A stretch of 64,000 nt of DNA from Symbiodinium natans (GCA_905221605.1 CAJNDS010002344.1:401383-465382), one strand, 5' to 3'; positions 25,501 to 37,935 are shown, counted from the stretch's first letter. Notes: generated by a model from the letters alone, not told the origin. Numbers and translations: made by a program.

Positions 25501-27548
25501 AGTTGGCACAAAATAACAGCCGAACCTCACCAACAGCCCAACGTCGAGCCTGACTCATCATCGTAGGGCAACACCCTAAATCCTAAACCCTTGAACCTTT
25601 TTAGGGCTTTTGAGTGTTTAAGGGTCTGAGTGTTTCAGGGTTTTAGTCTTAAACCCTTAAACACTTAAACCCTTAAATTCCACCCTGAAACCCTTAAACC
25701 CTTAAACCCTAGGGTGACAGCCCTGATAATGCACAGCTCGTGCCACTCGCGCCTGCGAGCGCCCACCTGTTGGCTGTCCAGCGCGGCAGGAGCAAGCCAA
25801 AGGAAAGGGCCCAGGAATGTTCAGGGCTTCAGGGCTTTAGGCCTAAACCCTAAACCCTAAACCCTCAACCCTACACCCTAAACCCTAAACCCTAAACCTT
25901 AAACCTTAAACCCTAAACCCTAAACCCTAAACCCTAAGCCCTAAGCCCTAAGTCCTAAGCCCTAAGCCCTAAGCCCTAAGCCCTAAGCCCTAAACCCTAA
26001 ACCCTAAACCCTAAACCTAAACAGGCCCTAAACCCTATACAGAGCTTTAGGATTTTTTGGGGGTTTCTGGCTTCTGGGCTTTGGAGGTCTTTAGGGTTTC
26101 GGGGTGTAGGACTTGACAGACACCCTAAAACCCCACAAAATCCCAAAACACCAGAAAACCCAGAACAGTAAACCGCGAAGCCTGCAACCCCAAAATCCGC
26201 ATGACTCATGCCGCAAAGGCGACTAGTCACCCCCACCCCTCTTTTTCTTGAGGACGGGGGGTTCAAAGGTTTGGGTCAGGAATCGGCGTATACCTAAGTG
26301 CGGAGTCAGCGTTCTTGGCAGCTGGGGTACGACAAGTCCTCTCGCAACCCACTGGTCAACCTTCTTGCCGGTAAACGGCTGGGCTTGATTATGTCAAAGC
26401 CCTAAACTCCTGCTAAGCCCTAAAACCCCATATGCCTATAACACCTAAACCCTCAAGACCTGAAATCCCTCAGGCCGAAACACCCTCAAAGGCACACAAG
26501 GGCTTGAGGCCATCGTTCCGATGCCTCTGAAGCCCAAACCCCGCGTTTATCCAGAGCCCTCATGCCCGAATGCCCAAGACCCGAAACTCCAAACCCCAAG
26601 ACTCGAAACTCAAAAAACCTTAAGCCTTCGTCCCTAAACCCCGCCAAACCCTAAGCCCAAACACGGAAACCCCAACCCTAAACGCCAAACCCTAAACCCT
26701 AAACCCTGAACCCTGAACCCTGAACCCTAAACCCTAAACCCTCTCCTTATCACCCCTCCCAGGGCTGCGCTCTACTGGTGTCCTTGCACTCGGCTGCCAC
26801 GGGCCCGGGCACCTTTCGTAGGATTTAGGGTTTAGGGTTTAGGGTTTAGGGTTTAGGGTTTAGGGTTCAGGGTTCAGGGTTCAGGGTTCAGGGTTTAGGT
26901 TCAGTGTTTGGATTTAGGGTTTAGGGCTTCGGGTTAGGGTTCTGGTTTAGGCTTCAGTGTGTTGGTAGCCCAGTGGTGCTTCTTTGCCCTTTTGGCCTCG
27001 AGGTTCCCCCCAGAACAGTAACCAACGCTCCCGCGGCACAGGGTTTCTCCTCCCTGCGCCCAATTCTCCGTCAGCAAAGGCATGACCCACATGCCATGAG
27101 AGCCTTGATCCTTGAGTGTCACAGTAACCAACCCCCAACAAGGCGTACCTATCATAGTAAGTTATTGGGGCCAGGGGCTTCAGAACCTTATGCCCGAAAT
27201 CCCAAACCCCAAAACCCTAAACCCTCTAAACGGGGTTTAGGGTTCAGGGTTTAGGACATGACCGTTTCATGGACTGAGGATTTAGGTTGAGGGTTTCAGG
27301 TCTTGAGAATGTTTGAGTTCCGGGCCCTGAGCCCCTAAGCCCTAAACCCGAAACCCTAAACCCTAAACCCTGAACCCTAAACCCCCACCTCGACTCCAAC
27401 AGCATCTGAACACAACATCCAACACACAAGTGAGGGTTAAGGGATTAGGGATCCTGTATTCCCTGAACCGGACATGAAGAACAAGTCATGCCTAAACCCT
27501 TTAGGCGCGTAATGCCCTCAGAAACCCGATATACGCCTGTTGAAGCCC

Positions 27549-27629
27549 TACCTGCGACCCTATTTAAGTTATGTCGACTAAATAAGGGGGTACTTGCTAC
27601 TAATCTGTAGGCAAATAGGGTCCCAGGTA
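27549..27629. mobile_element. ACCTGGGACCC-family element
   Basis: Ends TACCTGCGACCCTATTT / AAATAGGGTCCCAGGTA, core TACTTGCTACTAATCTGTAGG. A second copy, 27964-28053, lies in the opposite orientation about 330 nt away. Confidence 0.85.
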
Positions 27630-29937
27630 ACCCCAAAACCCTTCAGCCTTGTCCCAAAACCCTTCAGCCTTGTCCCAAAACCCAAAACCCTAAACCCTAA
27701 ACCCTAAACCCTGAACCCTAAACCCTAAACCCTAAACCCTAAACCCTAAACCCTAAACCCTAAACCCTAAACATTTCCTGAGGCCGCATGGCTTGGCACT
27801 CGGCTGCCCTTGTCACGAAGGGCCGTGGGCTGCGCCGGCCAGGTCTGGGCCTGCTGGCAAAGTTAGGGGTACCTACCAGGCTTTAGGGTTTAGGGTTTCG
27901 GGCTTAGATGGGTTTAGGGTTTAGGGTTTAGGGTTTAGGGAGAAGGTTGGAGGGTTTTGGGGCTACCTGAGACCCTACTTGCGTAGCAAGTACCCCCTAT
28001 TTAGTAGGGAATCACCCTTAAATTAAAACTGTTGGTAAGTAGGGTCTCAGGTAGGGTTTTGGGGTGTAGGGTGTAGGGATTAGGGCGTAGGATACAGGGT
28101 TCAGGAAACCCAACATTAGGGTTTTGAGGGTTTGGGATTTATGGGTTGCAGTTTTAGGTTGTGGTTTGGGTCAGGAGCACTGGGGGGCAGAACAGGGTTT
28201 AGGGTTTAGAGTGTAGGGATTAGGGTTAGGGTTTAGGGATAGGGTTCAGATGGGCTGTGTAAAGATGTACTTGTGAAGTTGTTGTTGGGTAGTAGAGAAT
28301 CGAGGTGTACATGGAATGTGGAGGCCCATTGTTAACTTAGGGGTACTTGGATTTTTGATTTTTTGGGTACTCTTATTCCTAAGCAACAGCAAACATTCTA
28401 ATTTTTGCTGGGGTTCCAAGTTCAGTATTGCGTTAAGTTTGGGTTCCACAGGCCCCCAAGCATTGCCGACGGAACTTTGAATCTGTGAGAGCTCAGAGGG
28501 CAGAATGAATAGGGTTTAGGGTTTAGGGTTTAGGGTTTAGGGTTTAAGGTTTAGGGTTTAGGGTTTAGAGAATAGGGTTTAGGGTTCAGGGTTTAAGGTT
28601 TAGAGTTGAATGCTCGGAAATCTGCAGGTCTGGTTTTGGAGCTAGGGCTCGCGAATTGGGAGGGTTTGGGTGTAGCCATTTTCCCGTGCTGAGTCGGGAT
28701 CTCAGGTTCCGAGTTTGAGGGTGGCCGTGGGGCAGTAGCCCCTTATAAAGAACTTTATAGGGTTGTTCGATGTTGTCAGGGTTTAGGGTTTCAGGGTTCC
28801 GGGCTTGGGGTTAAAGGTACATATGAGGCTTTACTGTAAGTTTAGGGCTGCTGCTCTTAACAACAAAGATCCAGGAAACGCCCGCAGACCTTGGCTTGCT
28901 CCTCTCTGCACACACTCTCAGCTTCTTGGAGCTGGGGTATTAGGGGTACCCCCCCCCCCCTTTTTGGAGATACGTTCAAACCTACAGTCTAAACTTAACC
29001 CTCATGCCGAATTTTACACTCATAAACCTGTCTAGATCCCCAAGCCCTCAACGCCAATGCCAGACCCTATATATAAGTCTCAAACTTCGGCCCCCCTAAG
29101 CCCTAAACCCTAAACCCTAAACCCTAAACCCTAAACCCTATACCCTAGACCCTAAACCCTAAACCCTTTCCCCCCTCCCCCCCAACTATCCCGGAGAGCT
29201 TTTTGCAGGGCAGTGCCGATGCCCAAAGCGACACATTGGCCGGCGACTCTTGGCAGGATTTAGGGTTTAGGGTTCAGGGTTCAGGGTTCAGGGTTTAGGG
29301 TTAACCCCAGATGGTAAAATGAAGGTTCCATTTTTTGGTGGGGTTTCGGGTTTTATATGGGGCTTAGGACTTAAAGGATTTGGGGGGGCAATATAGGGAG
29401 TTTAGAGCTTCACATTTTTGGGGTTCAAGAGTGTAGGTCTTTATGCGGTCTAGGGTCCGTGAGTTGAGGAGTTGGGGTCTTGACCCTAAACCCTAACCCC
29501 CAAACCCTAGGAGTTTAGGGGGATGGCGGGGGGTTGCAATTCACCCAAGGCTATCGCGCCCTATAGACACTCTAAAACACACGTTTAAACCCCGCGCTCC
29601 AAATCCTCGTTCAGGATTTCAGGGTTTCAGGGCTTAGGGCACGGAACACGCTAGCCGGGGCTAAATGTTTACGACTGGTGCGGCGTCCTCTTGGCTGATT
29701 TTGTACCTGAGATGCGGGCGCAAGCAAAGCAAATGCCAAGCACATGGCTTGTGTTTGGTGTCCCACGTATAAGGTTCAAATCACCACGAACTGCTCAGAA
29801 GGGCCCGTGGAGGTAGTGTGCACTCATGAACATGATTTAGTCCATTGCGGGGTTCGGCCATGTCGAAATTGGCTAGGCATGGCCGGAATGGCATGGATCT
29901 GAGGGTTTAGGGTTTAGGGTTCTGGGTTTAGGGTTTA

Positions 29938-30061
29938 GTGTCCCTTACCCGGTCATTTACCCTTTTTGAAGGGTTCCACAGTATGGCCTAGCGTACAGAA
30001 GGGGTATATAAGGGGTGTTCCATTTACGGGCCCTCATTAAGGGGCCATGGAACTACCCTAA
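29938..30061. mobile_element. MITE-like element (GGTCAT...AAGGGGTATATAAGGGG core)
   Basis: Shares ACCCTTTTTGAAGGGTTC, AGTATGG, AAGGGGTATATAAGGG and the end CCATGGAACTACCCTAAG with a copy at about 7255-7378. Diverged copies are at 17109-17223. Confidence 0.75.
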
Positions 30062-30669
30062 GATATGGGAGGACGCCATAGGCCATTCTTTTGCGCCCCT
30101 GGGGTTCTGACCCTAAGCCTCAGGCTCTGATTGTGCACCGTCCACGCGAAAAGCCTCGAGCTTCATGTGGGGTTGTAGGGTTTGTTTATAGGGCTTCTGG
30201 GGTTTCCTGGGGGGCTTATCATAGGGCTGCTTGCAGGGCTTGGAGGTTTATTGGTTTTTAGTGTCTATAGCACGTGAATGTGGGTTTCGGTTCCATCCTT
30301 CCCTCTGCGGAAACCTCCAAAACCCTGTATACCCTAAAGCCTAAATCCGAAAACCCGGACCTTATAAACCCTTCTATTGCCCTCAACCTCAAAGTCTATG
30401 TCTATACAGCCTGTACACCCTGAACCACACCCTATACGCCCTAAACATTAAACCCTCAACCCTATAAGCCCTACGCCCTAACCCTACAAGCCCTGTCCCG
30501 TTAACCCTGTACCCGGAATCCTAAACCCCAAACCCTATAAACCCTACATACCCTCAATCCTCTTCCCTGTACACCCCAAACCCTAAACCCCAAAACCTAC
30601 AAACCCGGAACCCTAAACCCGAAGTCCTAAACCCTAAACCCTAAACCCGAAGCCCTAAGCCCTACAACC

Positions 30670-30829
30670 CCGAAGCCCTCCTCCCAAAGGATGTTGCCGC
30701 ACTTCTCGGCGGCCTGGGCGCTGGATCGGAAGCTGTAGACCAGGCCATTAGGGTTTGCTTCTAGTGTGCTTTGTATATATATCTATATATTTATTTATTT
30801 ATTTATTTATATATGTATATATATATATG

Positions 30830-30864
<35 letters not shown>

Positions 30865-33310
30865 GTATACTTTTAGGTTTAGGGTTGGGGTTTAGGCTTT
30901 AGGGTTTTGGGGGTTTGTAAATAGGGTTTGAATGTGCATGTACACATATATAGATTTTTTGGAAGGGTTTTATGATAGGCTTCAGGCTTTATGGTAGGGA
31001 CTGTACGGTAGGGTGTAGTGTTAGGGGTTCTAGCCTGGACATGCCAGAACATGAGCCCTTGAGTTTTTAGGTTTTTTTTTGGTTTTGGGATTCGGGGATT
31101 ATAGGCAAATTAAATCAAATTAGAGGGTTTAGGGTTTAAGAGCTTGGGGATTAGGGTATATATGGCGTAGGGTTTAAGAATGTCGTAGGGTTTAAGAATT
31201 CGAAGTGCCTCTGGGGTCTTGGATCCAGGGCGCTGACTTCCAAGAGCACCCTGTCTCAAGGGACTAGGGGGTGTAGGGTTTAGGGTTTAGGGTTTAGGGT
31301 TTAGGGTTTAGGGTTTAGGGTTTAGGGCTATCTGGGACTCTGTTTACCTACGGCTACTTAGGTATGTAGGGACTGTATGAGGGAGAAAATAGGGGCTTTA
31401 GAAGGGGAATAAGATTAAGGGTCCCTTCTAGGGCCCTTTCACTGACAGTGCTTAGTAGGGATTCTAGTACCCCCCCCCCCCCCCCCCCCCCCAAACCCTA
31501 AACCCTAAACCCTAAGCCCTAAACCCTAAACCCTAAACCCTAACTATTCAAATCCCTTTTACCATTAAGGCTTGCCTGTCCAAGGCACAGCACTGGTGCC
31601 AGGAGCAGGGTGCCGCCAGCTTCGCGGAGCTCATGGAGCCCCTTGGAACCAAAAGAATTGAAGACTCGTTCCCCTAAGGGTTTAGGGTTTAGGGTTTAGG
31701 GTTTAGAGTTTAGGGTTTAGGGTTTAGGGTTTAGGGTTTAGGGTTACCCCTAAAGGTTCCCCTTAATGCACTCCTAATGTGGCCCATAGATTTTCCTATA
31801 GGGATCTGTTGAAAAGGGTCACCCAAAACCGAGGGTACAACCTCAAGGGTCCAAGGTAAAAGCCCTAGATGGAACAGAAGCTTCAGCAGCCTAGACCCAG
31901 GGTTTACAGGCCGTAGGGGTTCACGCACACACGCGCACACAAACTATGAGAGTTATATACATATATCTATACATATATGTATAGCACTATGTACCTAGAT
32001 GTAAGTTTTAGGTTTTAACTCCAAACATACAGTCCTGAACCTATATTTGCAACGCGCGCAACGACTTTGTGCCCCAGCCTGGATCCAAATGAAGAGTCCC
32101 AAGCTCGCAGGCTAACTGAACTGCTTAAGGTTTAGGGTTTAGGGGTTTAGGGGTTTAGGGGTTTAGGGGTTTAGGGGTTTAGGGGTTTAGGGGTTTAGGG
32201 GTTTAGGTGTTTAGGGGTTTAGGGGGTTTAGGGGGTTTAGGGGTTTAGGGGTTTAAGGGGTTTAAGGGGGTTAAGGGTTTCGGGTTAGGGTAGCTGACCT
32301 GCTTGGAGACAGAAGCTCAAGGTTTGCAGGCTTGGCCGCAGACTTGTTGGGTTTAGTGGCCGCGTACCCGAACCCTGAAACCCCAGAACCCTGAATTTGA
32401 CCAAAGAGCTCTAAGCCCTTAACCTAGCCTGAAGCCCGGGCCAAAAGGCCCTCAAGGAATGCTACGACCTGACGACCTTTAAACCCTTTAGGGCGCACCG
32501 GTTTAGATCATCTAAGCTCCTATAACCCCCGATCCCTCTTAACCCCATAAAAACCTCAACCCTAAACCATAAGCCTCAAGCCCGATAAGCCCGATAAGCC
32601 CGATAAGCCCGTAAACCCTAAACCCTAAACCCTAAACCCTAAACCCTAAACCCTAAACCCTAAACCCTAAACCCTAAACCCTAAACCCTAAACCCTAAAC
32701 CCTAAAGCCAAGCAGGGCCCCTGAACTGATGCACCGATCCTTTCCGATGGCATCTTCGAAGCCCCTGCAGCCCAGGAACGCCGAGTCCTTGATAGAGGCT
32801 CTGGAGCTTTGGGGGGGGAGGTTAGGGTTTAGGGTTTCGGGTGTTTCGGGGTTTTCGGGTGTTTAGGGGGTTTAGGGGGTTTAGGGGGTTTAGAGGCTTT
32901 AGGGGGTTTAGGGGGTTTAGGGGGTTTCGGGGGTTTAGGGGGTTTAGGGGGTTTAGGGGGTTTAGGGGGTTTAGGGGGTTTAGGGGTTGGTTTCGGGGGT
33001 TTAGGGGGTCTAGGGGGTTTGGGGGTTTGGAGGTTTGGAGGTTTAGGGTTTAAGCAGGGAAGCCGCCAAGCCCTGCCCCCGAACTTTGGACATCGTTGAG
33101 TCTTCGATCGCCTTCTTGGTGACCGAATGAAGGGTTTAGGGTTTAGGGTTTAGGGTTTAGGGTTTAGGGTTCAGGGTTTAGGGTTTAGGGACAGAATACC
33201 TTAATAGGGTTTAGGGTTTAGGAGTCAGGCGAGGCTGGGCCTCGAAGAATGCCAGGGACCTAAATTTCCTCGCAGCCTTTCTTGGACACGCTGCAGCTTC
33301 TTAAAGGATA
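30670..33310 (+). CDS. Unidentified multi-exon gene, candidate exons
   Basis: Open helical-looking exons in one direction: about 30672-30750 (LPKDVAALLGGLGAGSEAVD), 31570-31637 (CLSKAQHWCQEQGAASFAEL, after AAG and before an IE-1-like GCCCCTTGG end), 32085-32130 (SQARRLTELLK), 32720-32810 (contains NAESLIEALELW), 33058-33125 (RTLDIVESSIAFLV) and about 33277-33310. Introns are telomeric or variant arrays. The order suggests one gene just upstream of gene B. No family recognised, and joins were not proved. Confidence 0.4.
31470..31492. repeat. C homopolymer
   Basis: A run of about 23 C directly followed by a CCCTAAA patch. Other long G/C runs: 2351-2370, 34621-34634, 34780-34804, 40710-40746, 43391-43405, 46271-46287 and 62297-62310. 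Confidence 0.9.
32110..32285 (+). repeat. 8-mer telomere-variant array (GGGGTTTA)n
   Basis: A homogeneous array of GTTTAGGG units with four G, grading at the right end into five-G and TTTAAGGGG variants. Confidence 0.95.
32825..33050 (+). repeat. 9-mer telomere-variant array (GGGGGTTTA)n
   Basis: About 20 copies of TTTAGGGGG. Because nine is divisible by three it produces a long artefactual FRG-type reading frame. A matching CCCCCTAAA array lies at 53735-53845. Confidence 0.95.
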
Positions 33311-33329
33311 AGGAGTGACCACATGTGTG

Positions 33330-33507
33330 GGTAGGGTTTAGGGTTTAGGGTTTAGGGTTTAGGGTTTAGGGTTTAGGGTTTAGAGTTTAGGGTTTAGGGT
33401 TTAGGGTTTAGGGTTTAGGGTTTAGGGTTAGGGTTTAGGGTTTAGGGTTTAGGGTTTAGGGTTTAGGGTTTAGGGTTTAGGGTTTAGGGTTTAGGGTTTA
33501 GGGTTTC
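33330..33507 (+). repeat. Long interstitial telomeric patch (TTTAGGG)n
   Basis: About 175 nt, nearly perfect TTTAGGG with a few single-base variants. It lies immediately left of an inverted-repeat element (33509-33601). Confidence 0.95.
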
Positions 33508-33819
33508 CGAATCAAGGGTACCTTGTTGGGATCCTCTTTAGAAGGGAATCCTACTATTTGGGGATCTAGATTAGGGTCCCCAATTCTCGTAAACCCCCAC
33601 GTGTGAAAGACACGCGCCCTTGTAAGGGCTTGCCAAGGAAGAACATGTTCACAAGAAGTGTAGTCTTCCATGCAGCTAAATCATGAGAGAGCACCCCTAA
33701 AAAGTGCCGGCGAGCCACGCCATGTCAGCAGCTGCCCTCTTGGCCAATTGCGCTTAGGGTTTAGGGTTTAGGGTTTAGGGTTCAGGGTTCAGGGTTTAGG
33801 GTTTATATGCGCTGGCGGG

Positions 33820-35345
33820 ATGCTGCGCGTAACGAAGCTGTCAGGGGAGGAGGTGGCGAGCATCGCCGTCGGGGAGGTGAGCGACGTGAGGTCCTTGAAT
33901 CGGCGCTTGGCCCAGCTGCCAGGCTTGCCCCCGCGTTTTCGGCAGAGGCTCCTTTCTGACGGCCGCGGGCTTGAGGATGATGTCATGCTGGACTCCCCCA
34001 TGGACCTGCAACTGGTGCTACTGCCCTTCGCCGATGTCTCCCAAGCCCAGGCGTTTGAACTCATAAGGGCCGCTTGGGATGGTGCCGTAGCAAAGGCGGG
34101 TGTTGCATTGAAAAGGGACGATTCCCCCCTGACAAAGGTAGGAGAAAAGACCGATGTATACATATATACATGTATACATACATACATATTATATATATAT
34201 ATACATGTGTTATATTCATTTATTTATGGACTCGACACATGAACCGATATTTCGTTGCAACGCCTGGACATGCTGTGACCCTGACCCTGAGCAAAAGCCA
34301 GCACGGGACGCCTGCGTTTGAAATCATCACAGCTCGGTGAGCAGGTCTTCAAGCTAGTTTCTTAGTTCCGCGATAGTAAAAGGCTTACCCTAAACTTACT
34401 GCTATAACGAACCCTAAACCGACAGCGCGATTGGGACCCGGGACCCCCCAGGGCTTAACCCCTACGCAAACCCTGAAACCCACATTTTAACAGTTAGATC
34501 CTGCCGGTGCTGAACCGGCATGCTTCGTGACATTTGCCAGGTCGCAATAAACCTATGCTATAGCTAGTTTCTTTAGTCGATAGGTCCGCATCAGTAAAAA
34601 ATGTTATTTGCAACATGTACCCCCCCCCCCCCCCAACAACAATCATGTAAATGTTCACAGGGAGGGACTTGCAGTTGTAAGACCATGAATGAAACAAATT
34701 CCATGCCTGCGAACTGCCTGATGTCTCTGGACCCTCTGGGCTCTAAAGTGGGGCGTATCCACCCCACCCCCCACCCCACCCCCCCCCCCCCCCCCCCCCC
34801 CCCCAGGAAGATCCTATCATTCCTCAAGTCTCCTGTCCCTTCAGGTCGAGACTATGCTGCAGCTCCCCCGAGACCCGAACTTGGTCCACGAAGAATCTGG
34901 CTGTACAGCTCTGGTGCGGGCGTGCGAGGAAGGACACGTTGAAGTTGTCGCTCTGCTGCTGGAAGCAGGGGCTGACGCGGACCTGGCAGAAGACGAAGTC
35001 ATGGGCTATACAGCTTTGACTCAGGCATCTGAGCGTGGCCACCTCGACGTCATACGCCTGCTGCTAGAGGCGGGTCCCAACATGGACTTGGCCAACAGCG
35101 TCGGGGCCACAGCTCTCACGCTTGCAGCTCGCCATGGACATGCTGAAATTGCGCGCTTGCTCTTAGAGGCCGGGGCCAGCAAGGACTTGGCAGACGAAGA
35201 TGGTCACACAGCTCTGATGGGGGCATCTCGAAACGGACATGTCGAGGTTGCATGCGTATTGCTGGAGGCCGGCGTCAACAAGGACTTGGCCAATGAAAGA
35301 GGACATACCGCTCTCATGCTGGCGCAGCTCTGCGATTGCGCATAG
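33820..35345 (+). CDS. Ubiquitin-like/ankyrin-repeat protein (gene B), 2 exons
   Basis: Exon 1 (33820-34095, 92 codons) encodes the Ubl (MLRVTKLSGEE, LPPRFRQRLL) and following helix. Exon 2 (34845-35345) begins VETMLQLPRDP and carries about five ankyrin repeats (LLLEAGADADLAEDE). The total is 258 aa plus TAG. The donor at 34096 (GCGGGTGTTGC) is chosen because exon 1 then has exactly 92 codons, as in genes A and C; a GT donor at 34138 is also in frame and would add 14 residues. No introner interrupts the Ubl here. The stop at 35345 is premature relative to a shared basic C-terminus (see 35330-35509). Confidence 0.85.
34096..34844 (+). other. Ancestral intron of gene B
   Basis: Donor GC, acceptor CCCTTCAG|G. 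It contains AT microsatellite (34155-34205), C runs at 34621-34634 and 34780-34804, and no obvious introner. Position after codon 92 matches genes A and C. Confidence 0.78.
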
Positions 35346-35509
35346 AGGCCAGCACCAACAGATTCTTGGAGGACGTCGAGGGTGATATCGCTATGAGGTT
35401 GGGTTTGCCGGAAGCTGGTGTCCATGGCTGCGCTGAGATTGTGAGTTTGCTGTCGGAAGCTGAAGATGGCACGAGAGCGAGCGGCGGCAAGCGCCGGAGG
35501 CTCTCCTAG
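35330..35509 (+). pseudogene. Frameshifted C-terminal extension of gene B
   Basis: In the alternative frame, reading runs through the gene B stop: LRLRIEASTNRFLEDVEG, then AEIVSLLSEAED, and a basic end GGKRRRLS before TAG 35507-35509. Gene A ends with a comparable basic tail (RKRRR). A small deletion near 35320-35335 best explains the switch. A rare short splice or assembly error is possible. Confidence 0.65.
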
Positions 35510-35569
35510 CACAGTTCGATCACGCCGGGGTGGGCCCTTGGCAGCGCCATCAAGTCACAGAAGAGGGGG

Positions 35570-35762
35570 TTACGTGCCACTAATCTGTAGGGGGCCCTAA
35601 ACCCTAAACCCTAAACCCTAAACCCTAAACCCTAAACCCTAAACCCTAAACCCTAGACCCTAGACCCTAGACCCTAGACCCTAGACCCTAGACCCTAGAC
35701 CCTAAACCCTAAACCCTAAACCCTAAACTTACTACTAATCTGTAGGTAAGTAGGGTCCCAGG
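35570..35762. mobile_element. ACCTGGGACCC-family fragment split by a telomeric insert
   Basis: ACTAATCTGTAGG occurs at 35579-35591 and again at 35734-35746, flanking about 140 nt of CCCTAAA/CCCTAGA. The right copy continues into the normal end TAGGGTCCCAGGT. The telomeric block thus entered the element with a 13-nt duplication. Confidence 0.78.
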
Positions 35763-35988
35763 TTGAGCTTAAATGAGCACGAGCTGTCCAACCTCCGCTG
35801 CACTGGACCCCCGGATGCCTAGAATCCTCAAATCCCGCAACTTAAAGGCCACTCTTCCTAACTAGCTCTTAGGGTGTATGTTGTTTTTGGGTTTAGGGTT
35901 TGGGGTTTAGGGTTTACTCATAAATGAATTACTCCTATCCCCTTATCAGTTTCTGGATATAAACCCCATGATATTCATCCCATATACC

Positions 35989-36157
35989 TTGGGGACGACA
36001 TGAACCCTAAAAGGGTCTATGGTTCATAACCTTAAACGGAATTATAGCAGTACACTGGGTCTTTGACCATATACCCTAGTAGGAATTATCGTAGTACAGG
36101 GTTCATATACCTTAATAGGAATTGTAGTACAATTTTAGGGTTAATTTGGTCCCACGC
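35989..36157 (-). mobile_element. IE-1 element, reverse orientation, internally expanded
   Basis: Left CCTTGGGGACGACATGAACCC, right AATTTTAGGGTTAATTTGGTCCC. The core AATAGGAATT.TAGTA is repeated three times. The host sequence is unassigned. Confidence 0.8.
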
Positions 36158-37756
36158 CCTAAACCCTAAACCCTAAACCCTAAACCCTGAACCCTAAACC
36201 CTAAACCCTAAACCCTAAACCCTAAACCCTAAACCCTGAACCCTGAACCCTAAACCCTAAACCCTAAACCTTACGGCCCCCCAACGAAGGCCGCCGGCCT
36301 GTCCCCTGCGCCGGCCGCATCGCTGCGCCGGGCGCTCTGCGCCAAAGCCAGCGCAGAGGGCGCGCTACTGCCGCAGGCGGCAGAGGGTGGGGTGAAGGGT
36401 TTAGGGTTCAGCCTCCAGGGCTTAGTAGGGTTTAGGGTTTAGGGTTTAGGGTTTAGGGCTTAGGGTTGAGGGTTGAGGGTTGAGGGTTTATAGGGTTGGG
36501 GGGGAGGGGAGGGGGGATGCAGGGTTTTTAGCGTTTGCAGGACCCAGGTTTTTAGGAGTTCGGAGTTGAAGGGCTGTCGGTAGTTTAGGGTTTAGGGTTT
36601 AGGGTTTAGGGTTTAGGGTTTATAGGGTTTAGGGTTTAGGGTCTAGGGTTTAGGGCTTAACCCTAAACCCTAAACCCGGATAGCTTGGGTTCCATTAGGT
36701 TTTACTTTGGCAGGCTCCATAAGGAGGCTTGAAGCCTCAGGGCTTCGGTTGCTGTGATCAAGCCACATCGAACCTCTGAAACTTTAAAAAGCAGTGTAGC
36801 AGAACACCCCCCCCCTAAGACCCTAAGCCCTAAACCCTAAAACCCTAAACCCTAAACCCTAAACCCTAAACCCCCCAACAGCACTTGACAAGCCCCGAAG
36901 CCTGAGTTGAAGCCCATTTACTTGGAATCTAAGGCGCGCCGCCCTGTAACCCCGAAAAGCCTGGAACTCTGCCAATTCCACCCTCCCCCCCTTTCATTCC
37001 AAACATTATTTAGGGTTTAGGGTTTGGGGTTCAGGGTTTAGGGTTTAGGTTTTAGGGTTTAGGTTTTTTTCCGCAGCAAGCTCTGAATGAGTATTTTGCG
37101 GAGGTTTCGAGGCTGTGCCCCTCACTTTTTGGCCTACAGTGATCCATAAGACACGAGCTTCGCATGACTGTTCGCGTGAGCTTAGATCTGTCCCGGAAAC
37201 TCTCAACATGGTACCACAGTGGGCTCAATTCAAGGGGTGTAGTACCACGTACCTCCTCCATGTTGGGGGGACCAGCTGAACCCTAAACGGGTGTGTGGTT
37301 AAGAGATTGGTGTAGTACAGGGCAGATGATCCCGATTTTGGGGTTCATTTGGGTTATAAGGGCTTGAGGGGGCGCCGGAATCTGATGCAACTAAGCCCTA
37401 TAAAGTGTACCCCCCCCCCCCCGCCCTAAACCCTAACCCTAAACCCTAACCCTAAGCCTTTTTGAGGGGACCATGGTGCCAACTGTCGGGTTTTGGGTCG
37501 GGGGTGTACGGGCTTTCATGGGTCAAGGAGCTTCGTCTTGGCCAGGATTCCCATAGGCGTCCATGCACGTCATTCTTTTATATACTTGGGACCCCTAAAA
37601 CCCTAAAACCTAATTGCCCTAAACCCTAAACCCTATACGGGAAGTACTTCAAGGCCCAAAGATTCCCTATTTAGGTACATGGACCCTTATCGGGTTCACT
37701 TGGATGACGACCCCGACATGGGTGGAAGGTTGAGGGCGCGTTGCTAAAGGGGTCGA

Positions 37757-37935
37757 GGGTTTAGGGTTTGGGGTTTAGGGTTTAGGGGCTAGGGTTTAGG
37801 GTTTAGGGTTTGGTGTTTAGGGTTTAGGGGCTAGGGTTTAGGGTTTAGGGTTTGGGGTTTAGGGTTTAGGGGCTAGGGTTTAGGGTTTACGGTTTAGGGT
37901 TTAGGGTTTAGGGGCTAGGGTTTAGGGCTTACGGC
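37757..37935 (+). repeat. Higher-order telomere-variant repeat
   Basis: A unit of about 50 nt (TTTAGGGGCTAGGG followed by TTTAGGG units and one TTTGGGG or TTTGGTG) is repeated about four times. This is a second-level tandem duplication built from telomeric variants. Confidence 0.88.

Larger units (their letters stand above)
24927..30669. other. Repeat-rich region with unassigned exon-like islands
   Basis: Islands with open + strand frames and no repeats lie at about 25730-25815, 26762-26820, 27784-27870 and 29213-29258. Each is about 50-90 nt and bounded by telomeric patches, as exons are elsewhere here. None could be assigned. Elements include 25400-25500, 26962-27145 (GCCCAGTGGTGC type), 27549-27629, 27964-28053 and 29938-30061. 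Confidence 0.45.

Noticed and set aside
32841-33053. FRGFRG-repeat protein
   Set aside because: It is the 9-mer telomere-variant array read in frame; nine is divisible by three.
34138-34844. GT donor for the gene B intron
   Set aside because: In frame, but the GC donor at 34096 gives the 92-codon exon shared with genes A and C and a matching donor sequence; kept only as an alternative.
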